Notes under the pieces: model-generated
What the model was told of the DNA's origin: nothing
The model's input: only the letters and a program-made list of their open reading frames with translations
Database searches by the model: none
Shown: in pieces, positions 1 to 9,400 of the stretch
Layout of the letters: each line of letters begins with the position of its first letter
How positions within the stretch are numbered: the first letter of the stretch is position 1
Assembly (NCBI GenBank): GCA_030407315.1
Contig: JALQPE010000946.1
Coordinates: forward strand, 48,322 to 112,321
Direction: 5' to 3'
Length of the DNA: 64,000 nucleotides
Source: Asparagopsis taxiformis
Lineage: Eukaryota; Rhodophyta; Florideophyceae; Bonnemaisoniales; Bonnemaisoniaceae
Made by a program: the position numbers and the translations under genes

Positions 1-66
1 AGTAACTAATACACGCTGTCCAAGATGCAATGAGCTCATCATGATGATGACTGAGCGGGAAGGTCA

Positions 67-1494
67 TTGCCTACAGTGGAACAAATCAAAGAAGGCCAAC
101 GAACTGAGTTTGAAGACTTGGAAAGACTGATTACGGAAAGAAGCAATTACGTACTGGATGAGGATGGACTATTGTGTTTAGCTGAGGGTTCTAGTATGCG
201 CATTATAGTTCCAAAACTACTTATTCCTCAAGTGCTTGATTACGCCCATGGTGCAAGGCCTAATGGTCATCAAGGTGTATGGAAAACAATGCAATGGGTG
301 GAAAGGAGGTTTTGGTGGAAAGGTTGGAGAAATGATGTATCGGAACGGGTTAGAAAATGCGTTAACTGCTCATTACATAGACTGGGTAAGCCAGGTGTGC
401 AGGGAAATATGAAGAAGTGGCACCCGTTGAGAAGATTTCAAGTCGTTGCAGTTGATGTACTGGAGGTATCTACATCCAATATGAGAGGTACATCAAAAGC
501 TGTTGTAATGGGAGATTTATTCACGAGGTTTGTGTGGGCTACTGCAGTGAAGGATGAGCGGGCAGAGACTATTTCTCAGGTGTTGCTCGATGAGTGGATA
601 TTAAGGTTTGGGCCACCAGAAAAGCTGCTGAGTGACAGGGGAAAGACATTTATGAGCGAGATGGTGCAACATTTGTGTACATGTGTCGGGGCAAAAAAGA
701 TATTTACCAGTCCCTATCACCCACAAACTGATGGTTTTATCGAGAGATTTAACCGTACTCTGATGAAGGACATTCGTGCATATGTGTCAGTAGAGGAAAA
801 CGATTGGGTGCAGCATTTGCCAATGGCATGTTTCAGGTACAATACAGCAGTGAACAGTGCCACGGGAATGACTCCATACAAGGCTGTTTTCGGAGTGGAT
901 GCATTTGATTTTGATGCTGAAGCAGGTAGGCGAATGGCCATCGACCAAGAACCAGAAAGTAATGAGGAGTTAGCAAGGAGGCTTGCAGAGTTACATTGGC
1001 AATTAATACAGAGGGGGAGCAAGGCACGTACAGATGCAGCTAAGCAGTACAATAAGCTAGCAAATGCTGTGGAGTTTGAAAAGGGTGATCGTGTTATGGT
1101 GTATAATCCTCGCCACCACATGGAGAAAGGGAGAAAACTGCGTACACCATGGATGGGGCCGTATATAGTGCAGGAGGTGCTAACTAATGTTTCATATATT
1201 GTCAAGTCTGAAGTTGGACTGGATGTCGCTCGGGTGCATGTCAATAGACTTCAGAAGTATGATGAGGATATATGTGAGACTGGGGATCCTATCGATGGGG
1301 TCTTCCCAGACAGTCGAAGAATTATCAAAAGTATAATTGGGGAAAAGATCAGGGATGGCAAACGGTGGTTCAAGGTGAAACACACCTATGCAAATGGAGC
1401 AGAATGGGTCAGTGAGGCAGATCTACCTACGTTAATTGTTGCAGAGTATGACGCAATAGTCGCATCGAAGGCCATACGCTCTGTGGCAAAGTGA
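67..1494 (+). CDS. Ty3/gypsy pol, integrase with chromo-like tail (5' partial)
   Basis: Integrase end of a gypsy polyprotein, which would insert element cDNA into host chromosomes. An HHCC zinc finger (a pair of His near YAHGARPNGH, then CVNC) precedes the catalytic core. The core triad is D130, D190 (SDRG) and E226 (FIERFNR), the DD35E spacing usual for the family. A GPY-like segment (GDRVMVYNP ... WMGPYIV) follows, and the last ~55 residues (RRIIKSIIGEK ... WFKVKHTYANGAEWV) look like a diverged chromodomain, which targets chromatin in chromoviruses. Position 67 is a TTG codon and not a true start. Stops lie upstream in this frame at 7, 31 and 52, while another frame is open to the left edge, so a frameshift near 55-66 or a domain break is likely. 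Reverse transcriptase is not in the window. Confidence 0.9.
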   Translation: MPTVEQIKEGQRTEFEDLERLITERSNYVLDEDGLLCLAEGSSMRIIVPKLLIPQVLDYAHGARPNGHQGVWKTMQWVERRFWWKGWRNDVSERVRKCVNCSLHRLGKPGVQGNMKKWHPLRRFQVVAVDVLEVSTSNMRGTSKAVVMGDLFTRFVWATAVKDERAETISQVLLDEWILRFGPPEKLLSDRGKTFMSEMVQHLCTCVGAKKIFTSPYHPQTDGFIERFNRTLMKDIRAYVSVEENDWVQHLPMACFRYNTAVNSATGMTPYKAVFGVDAFDFDAEAGRRMAIDQEPESNEELARRLAELHWQLIQRGSKARTDAAKQYNKLANAVEFEKGDRVMVYNPRHHMEKGRKLRTPWMGPYIVQEVLTNVSYIVKSEVGLDVARVHVNRLQKYDEDICETGDPIDGVFPDSRRIIKSIIGEKIRDGKRWFKVKHTYANGAEWVSEADLPTLIVAEYDAIVASKAIRSVAK

Positions 1495-1515
1495 GGATAA
1501 GCGAGTGAGGCCGAG
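1489..1515 (+). other. polypurine tract of the left gypsy element
   Basis: A mostly A/G stretch overlapping the pol stop codon and abutting the LTR, placed where plus-strand DNA synthesis is primed in LTR elements. Confidence 0.6.
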
Positions 1516-1847
1516 TGTTACGTGGGAGCAGAGAATGGTACCAAGCCAGGTAACCAAAAAGCCGACACTTAACATCAGTTGATAGTGTATTGCACCGCAG
1601 TGCAGCGTATTGCGTTGACATGCAATGCAGTGCCATCATGTGGAAATAATTTACAGAATGCAAAGGAGACAAACCAAAGATTTCAGGAGAGTATGGGAGA
1701 AAGTAATTATCAACACTGGAACCACTGACAGTATAAATAGGTAGCAATGAAGAGTAGAAAGGGGAGATCAGGAATGGAGAACGGAGGAAGAGAGAGCAAT
1801 GAAAGAATAAAGGAGAGGGAGTTTTACTTTCATACCGGTATCTAACA
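1516..1847 (+). repeat. 3' LTR of the left gypsy element (332 bp)
   Basis: Begins TGTTA and ends TAACA, a perfect terminal inverted repeat. It contains a TATA box (gtataaatag, 1731-1740) and a polyadenylation signal (aataaa, 1806-1811), the normal LTR order of promoter then poly(A) site. Its right edge coincides with the resumption of copia gag sequence at 1848. Confidence 0.85.
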
Positions 1848-4800
1848 TATGGACGCGCAAGAGATCTTTGCATGCAAATCAGCTCTGATGTGATCGAGAG
1901 CGAAGAAGGTCCTGAAGCTATTGTGAATGCTATACACAAACGTGATGCTCTAGCTGTCATAAGCGAAGTCTACAATGACTTTCTGGAACTACTGAACACA
2001 AAACGTGCTGCAACAGAATCATTTCGCAACTTTGAGAGACGTTTTGAAGCAAAAACATCGAAATTCAACTCTAATGCTACGACTTCTAAACTACCAGAGT
2101 CACTTGTAGCATTCATGCTACTCGCCAATTCGTCTGTCGACAGCAACCAGAGAATTTCTGTGCTGGCATCGTCTGCCCCTCGTGATGCATCACTTTCTGC
2201 GTCGAGCACAACGGATGATTTCTTGAAATCACTATCGTATGAGTCTATTGCGTCGGTCATCCGTCAATGTGACAAGCCGAAAGGGCAGCAGAATGATACA
2301 CCCTTGCATGTGCACGCTTCTGGAATGCATAGGAACAAGAAGAAGCTCAGCCCAAGTGAGCTTGCTGATCTAAAATCGAAAAGCCGCTGCCGAAAATGCA
2401 AGCAGATTGGACATTGGGCCATTGATCATTTGTCTGATCCTGAAAAATTCAATTCAAGTAAGAAGAGCGGATCCTCCTCTAGTGCTAATCCGCCATCAAG
2501 GCCGAAAAGCTCTTCAATCACGTTTAATATGGCTACCTTACCGACAAATGACGCGCAATACCCGCTACAGTTCAGAGGGCCACTTGTCGATAATGCAGCC
2601 CCTTACAGTGGTATTGGAATGAAAGAATTCCAGCTTATTCAACCTATTATTGCACCAGACTGGAATGGAGAATTTGATCCATTACCAGACTCAGTTGCAG
2701 ATCGGCCATTCTGGCAGTACGGTTCAGGTTCGCACAGCTCCGATTCAAGAGAAATAATTGGTTCTGTTCTACTTACATTGCGATCAAATTCCGGTACTGC
2801 AGTATCTGTACGACATCTCGTCATTGATGGATCGTCTCAGTGGGTTATTGGGCGGAATATTGTACGCAAATGCAATCTGATTTATGATGGCTGCAATATA
2901 TTAGAATTGCCCCTGTACACTGCATCTGGTGATCGCGACTTCATTCCGTTAATTGACGAAGACATGCACTCATACATAGCCTATGAGAAGTTCATAAGTG
3001 CTGAACACATAAGTTCTGATTACGTTGACAAGTCATTTTATTATGCTACTGCACAGCTTCCTATTGGTGAAAAGTTGAAGCTTAGCTTTGATAAGCTGAA
3101 GCCGATAATTGATATTGTTCACCGACATGTATGTGGACATTCGTCTTACAATGATATCAAGACTCTCTTAGATCGGAATGGAATATGGAATGAAGATACA
3201 AAGAGATATCTTGCGCAAACTATCGAAACGTGTAAGAGCTGTAAGCACACAAGCGAGCCTACAGGAATGAGAAAGGTCTCACTAAGTTCTATGTCGCGAG
3301 AGTTCAATGACCTCGTATGTGTTGACCATCTATTCATTGATCGTGCCTGTATCTTCCACGCCATGGATTCTGCCTCCCGTTATTCTGTTGGGACACTTGT
3401 CCCTGATACGTCAATGCTACAGGCTGTTACTGCCTTTGAAGCGCATTGGGTGTCCCAATTCTGGGCACCGACGAAAGTTCTTTTCGATCCTGGATTCAAA
3501 GGCATTGAATTTACAAAATACTTGCAAGATATTGGGTGTCAAACTGCACCGCTCCCTGCTAGACGTCATAACAAGAATGCTATCGAATCTAAACACCGCA
3601 TTCTACGAGACATTTACTTGAGGTTACAATCTGCCAACGCAGATACTACAGCCGCTCTGCTTGTTCAGCAAACTTTTCGGATTTCAAATGATCTATACGG
3701 TAATAATGTTCTAAGTGCCCACGAACTTGCAAAAGGGTACACTAGACCAGTTGTACCAGGTAATAGTTTCATCACTGTACCCGCTGATCTCGCTGAAGCC
3801 CAGAAAAAGCTTCTTGCAAAACGGAAATTAATGCTCATCCTGAAATCCAAATCAATTTCAGAAACACCGATACACCCAGGAGACACCGTTGAAGTTTTTA
3901 TAAAACGTTCGAGAGAGAAACGTGGTAAGTGGTCTGATCCCAAGACAGTTCTTGGGTATGATCACCAGAATAGGACTGTACGCTTGCCTGGAAAAGACGG
4001 GAATGAAATACATGCAGCCGTTGAAGATATCAGACCGGCCATTTCTGAGAGCCCATTGGCAGTTGCCATACAATCCAACCTTGATGAGCTGGATGATGAC
4101 ATTCAATCTCATCTTGACGCAATAGAAACACAGCCAGACTCGCGTATGATAACTCGAACATATGATGCTGATTTTGATATGGCTGATGACAATACTGCGA
4201 CCATTGCTCGCCAACCACATCCACCTGCTGTTGGTGATAAAGTCGCTATATATTGGCCGGACGATAATCAGTATTACAAAGGGACAGTCTCCAAACATTT
4301 CGCAAGAAGTGGGAAATACAAGATACTGTACGATGATGGACAAACTGAAACACTAGATATGTCCAACGAAGTCTGGAAATATGATACTATTGGTAACACC
4401 AGCACGTTGACATCCAATGAGATCACAGTTGTTCCTGGTACAGAATTGACCAGTCATGAAAAAAGCGCTACTGAAATATATCATAACCGGTTTGGTGGAA
4501 AAGAATTCCTCCTCAACCAAGCTCAGGACCTACCCCAATTTGTTACTCAAAACGCCTACGGCAGAGAAGAGTCATCTTTTAAGAAAACTGTCAAAGAGGT
4601 ACATGTATCGAAAGTACCGGACAATTCCAATATTATCTCGAGTCATGTGTTGTACAAGGTCAAAACACTCGATGATGGCTCACGCATTTTGAAAGCCAGA
4701 ATTGCACCTCATGGTAACAAGGACAGAGACAAGCACATGTTGCGTACTGACTCTGCTTCCTGTCCCCCTGTTGGTTTGCGAACCCTGCTGTCTATTTGCA

Positions 4801-6077
4801 CCATATTTCACTGGTGTTTGGTCAAAATAGACGTCAAGTCAGCATTTTTACAGACAGGCCCAGCTACACGCGATGTATACGTCGTACCACCGCGAGAATC
4901 TAGCAATCGATTGTTCTATTGGCTGTTATTAACAGCCTCTTGTGGGCTTGCAAATGCGAACGCGAAGTGGCAGGATCACAGTGATCAGTTCCTAGTTGAT
5001 ATTGGATTCGTACAACTTGCGTACATCCCCCAGCTCTTTTACTTTGCAACTGATAGTGGCCTGAAAATGGTTGCCATCAAAGTTGTTGATGATTTTCTAT
5101 TTGCCGGTGCTCGCACTGACCTTCAGCTATTGGTCGAACGAGCAGAAAAGAGGTATGATCTTGGTACTATTGTTTACAGTTCAGGAATTTTTAAGTTCTT
5201 TGGACTTGATATACAACACGACGACGATAATATCATAACATTAACCGGAGATGAAAAGCTGAATTCTATTGGTCATCATGTTATTGACCGCCAGAGAAGG
5301 AAACAGCAGGATGACAGCCTCAACGCAATAGAACTTACAGCCTTCCGATCTATGAATGGCTCTATTGGTTGGCTCGGCGTAACTGCAAGTCCGCTTTGTT
5401 CCTTTGCTTCCAGCTATCTACAACAAAAGGGTTCAAACCCCACCGTACATGACCTCATATCCCAAAATAATATGCTCCGTGTCTTGAAAAAGTTTGGCAG
5501 TCTAATCAAATACAAAACTCCTAGTACTGGCTCTAGAGTTGAGCTCTCAGTTGTTGTATTCACCGACGCCAGTGTCCCAGCCGAATCAGGACAACTTGGA
5601 TTTGTTGCAGGACTACTATTTGGCCCTCTATCTGAAGGTAATACCATGCACCTTATTCACTGGTCTTCTGCAAAATCTAGACGCCCTGTTCGCTCTACAG
5701 CTGCTGCAGAAACTTTGGCAGCTGGTGCTGGAATTGACGAAGGGAAGATACTTGTCAAAGCATATGAAAAACTGCTGCACATGAATATCGATTTGATAAT
5801 TTGCGTTGACTCAAAAGACTTATTCGATACCCTTTCAACTTGTCAAGGAGCAAATGACAAAAGCATTCGTGGTGATATTTCAGTCATTCGATACGAGTTT
5901 GAGACCCGTAATATCAGCAAAATGATCTGGATACCTGGCAAGTGCAACTTGAGTGATCCACTCACTAAGTGGAACAGTCCACTTGCGTTACCACTACAAC
6001 TACTAATGTTCTCTGCTGAGATGCCATTCTCCTTCCCTGAAGCCCAGGCTCGCAGTTCACAAGCCTCATTAGGATAG
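1848..6077 (+). pseudogene. copia gag-pol, unit 1, 5' end displaced by gypsy insertion
   Basis: Same polyprotein as the complete units from Tyr69 to the stop. The first 68 codons are missing at the junction with the gypsy LTR and presumably lie left of that element. The first in-frame ATG left is at 1872, inside Gag, so any product would lack the Gag N-terminus. Zinc knuckle, integrase, Tudor-like, RT and RNase H regions are all still open. Confidence 0.9.
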
Positions 6078-6472
6078 TGTTGGCGAATCACTGAAAAAGG
6101 GTGAATATGAAACGTATGAACTGCTCTCCATTTCATGTCTATCTGTGATTGGACCAGGACATGATTCCTTGTCGCAGTTTCATCATTTGTTAATTGCTTG
6201 TCCACATTGCGTGTCATCAAAAACAGACTGACACGTAATATACTTTAAGTTGCAGTAATGCGATCTACCCGTTGTTGCTGTTGCTACCCAAGAACTTCTG
6301 CTACCCATAAAGTTAGACATAAATACGCAGCTTAGATTAGTAAAAGCAGAGACATGATCATTCTGCTCTGTTCATTGCAGCAGTCTCCCCAAGAGCTACC
6401 TCGACAAACCAACAATCAGGCTCTGCAACCGATTCAACTAAGAGATACAGCGAACTGTTACCTTTCGTTTCA
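6078..6472 (+). repeat. copia LTR, unit 1/2 junction (395 bp)
   Basis: Starts TGTTGG directly after the gag-pol stop codon and ends TTTCA, giving TG...CA ends. It carries a TATA-like stretch (acataaatac, 6317-6326); I see no AATAAA. It serves both as 3' LTR of the unit to the left and 5' LTR of the unit to the right. The same boundary is confirmed at 35476, where the array stops. Confidence 0.9.
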
Positions 6473-6474
6473 AA

Positions 6475-6487
6475 GTTATGGGCCCAG
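6475..6487 (+). other. primer-binding site, initiator tRNA-Met anticodon arm type
   Basis: GTTATGGGCCCAG lies two bases after the LTR. It is the reverse complement of the conserved eukaryotic initiator tRNA-Met segment CUGGGCCCAUAAC (anticodon stem-loop, anticodon CAU). Internal ('half-tRNA') priming of this kind is known for Drosophila copia and yeast Ty5. The ATG within it is the gag-pol start codon. The same site recurs at 11309, 16143, 20977, 25811 and 30645. Confidence 0.8.
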
Positions 6488-9400
6488 ATACGGCCGACCT
6501 ACCCTCTAGACCGCGATTCTCGTGGGATGCCAGGACTGTACCCTGGACAGATGGCAAAGGTAATCAAGAAGATTATGCCAGAGCTGTCCAAATGTGGAGA
6601 ACGTTCCATAGGAAGCTCCCAGATGGTCATTCGGCAAAGATACTACCATCTTTGCAAGGAATCATGTTACAATCACAGTTGTATGGACGCGCAAGAGATC
6701 TTTGCATGCAAATCAGCTCTGATGTGATCGAGAGCGAAGAAGGTCCTGAAGCTATTGTGAATGCTATACACAAACGTGATGCTCTAGCTGTCATAAGCGA
6801 AGTCTACAATGACTTTCTGGAACTACTGAACACAAAACGTGCTGCAACAGAATCATTTCGCAACTTTGAGAGACGTTTTGAAGCAAAAACATCGAAATTC
6901 AACTCTAATGCTACGACTTCTAAACTACCAGAGTCACTTGTAGCATTCATGCTACTCGCCAATTCGTCTGTCGACAGCAACCAGAGAATTTCTGTGCTGG
7001 CATCGTCTGCCCCTCGTGATGCATCACTTTCTGCGTCGAGCACAACGGATGATTTCTTGAAATCACTATCGTATGAGTCTATTGCGTCGGTCATCCGTCA
7101 ATGTGACAAGCCGAAAGGGCAGCAGAATGATACACCCTTGCATGTGCACGCTTCTGGAATGCATAGGAACAAGAAGAAGCTCAGCCCAAGTGAGCTTGCT
7201 GATCTAAAATCGAAAAGCCGCTGCCGAAAATGCAAGCAGATTGGACATTGGGCCATTGATCATTTGTCTGATCCTGAAAAATTCAATTCAAGTAAGAAGA
7301 GCGGATCCTCCTCTAGTGCTAATCCGCCATCAAGGCCGAAAAGCTCTTCAATCACGTTTAATATGGCTACCTTACCGACAAATGACGCGCAATACCCGCT
7401 ACAGTTCAGAGGGCCACTTGTCGATAATGCAGCCCCTTACAGTGGTATTGGAATGAAAGAATTCCAGCTTATTCAACCTATTATTGCACCAGACTGGAAT
7501 GGAGAATTTGATCCATTACCAGACTCAGTTGCAGATCGGCCATTCTGGCAGTACGGTTCAGGTTCGCACAGCTCCGATTCAAGAGAAATAATTGGTTCTG
7601 TTCTACTTACATTGCGATCAAATTCCGGTACTGCAGTATCTGTACGACATCTCGTCATTGATGGATCGTCTCAGTGGGTTATTGGGCGGAATATTGTACG
7701 CAAATGCAATCTGATTTATGATGGCTGCAATATATTAGAATTGCCCCTGTACACTGCATCTGGTGATCGCGACTTCATTCCGTTAATTGACGAAGACATG
7801 CACTCATACATAGCCTATGAGAAGTTCATAAGTGCTGAACACATAAGTTCTGATTACGTTGACAAGTCATTTTATTATGCTACTGCACAGCTTCCTATTG
7901 GTGAAAAGTTGAAGCTTAGCTTTGATAAGCTGAAGCCGATAATTGATATTGTTCACCGACATGTATGTGGACATTCGTCTTACAATGATATCAAGACTCT
8001 CTTAGATCGGAATGGAATATGGAATGAAGATACAAAGAGATATCTTGCGCAAACTATCGAAACGTGTAAGAGCTGTAAGCACACAAGCGAGCCTACAGGA
8101 ATGAGAAAGGTCTCACTAAGTTCTATGTCGCGAGAGTTCAATGACCTCGTATGTGTTGACCATCTATTCATTGATCGTGCCTGTATCTTCCACGCCATGG
8201 ATTCTGCCTCCCGTTATTCTGTTGGGACACTTGTCCCTGATACGTCAATGCTACAGGCTGTTACTGCCTTTGAAGCGCATTGGGTGTCCCAATTCTGGGC
8301 ACCGACGAAAGTTCTTTTCGATCCTGGATTCAAAGGCATTGAATTTACAAAATACTTGCAAGATATTGGGTGTCAAACTGCACCGCTCCCTGCTAGACGT
8401 CATAACAAGAATGCTATCGAATCTAAACACCGCATTCTACGAGACATTTACTTGAGGTTACAATCTGCCAACGCAGATACTACAGCCGCTCTGCTTGTTC
8501 AGCAAACTTTTCGGATTTCAAATGATCTATACGGTAATAATGTTCTAAGTGCCCACGAACTTGCAAAAGGGTACACTAGACCAGTTGTACCAGGTAATAG
8601 TTTCATCACTGTACCCGCTGATCTCGCTGAAGCCCAGAAAAAGCTTCTTGCAAAACGGAAATTAATGCTCATCCTGAAATCCAAATCAATTTCAGAAACA
8701 CCGATACACCCAGGAGACACCGTTGAAGTTTTTATAAAACGTTCGAGAGAGAAACGTGGTAAGTGGTCTGATCCCAAGACAGTTCTTGGGTATGATCACC
8801 AGAATAGGACTGTACGCTTGCCTGGAAAAGACGGGAATGAAATACATGCAGCCGTTGAAGATATCAGACCGGCCATTTCTGAGAGCCCATTGGCAGTTGC
8901 CATACAATCCAACCTTGATGAGCTGGATGATGACATTCAATCTCATCTTGACGCAATAGAAACACAGCCAGACTCGCGTATGATAACTCGAACATATGAT
9001 GCTGATTTTGATATGGCTGATGACAATACTGCGACCATTGCTCGCCAACCACATCCACCTGCTGTTGGTGATAAAGTCGCTATATATTGGCCGGACGATA
9101 ATCAGTATTACAAAGGGACAGTCTCCAAACATTTCGCAAGAAGTGGGAAATACAAGATACTGTACGATGATGGACAAACTGAAACACTAGATATGTCCAA
9201 CGAAGTCTGGAAATATGATACTATTGGTAACACCAGCACGTTGACATCCAATGAGATCACAGTTGTTCCTGGTACAGAATTGACCAGTCATGAAAAAAGC
9301 GCTACTGAAATATATCATAACCGGTTTGGTGGAAAAGAATTCCTCCTCAACCAAGCTCAGGACCTACCCCAATTTGTTACTCAAAACGCCTACGGCAGAG

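Larger units (their letters stand above)
1..1847 (+). mobile_element. Ty3/gypsy retrotransposon, 3' portion
   Basis: The right end of a gypsy-type element that continues off the left edge: integrase gene, purine-rich tract and 3' LTR. Its LTR ends exactly where the copia sequence resumes at codon 69 of gag-pol, so it is inserted in the first copia unit. The target duplication expected for this family would begin at 1848, but its partner is outside the window. Confidence 0.85.

Noticed and set aside
3858..4343. 161-codon minus-strand ORF repeated in every copia unit
   Set aside because: It is a shadow of the gag-pol frame, repeated only because the unit is repeated.
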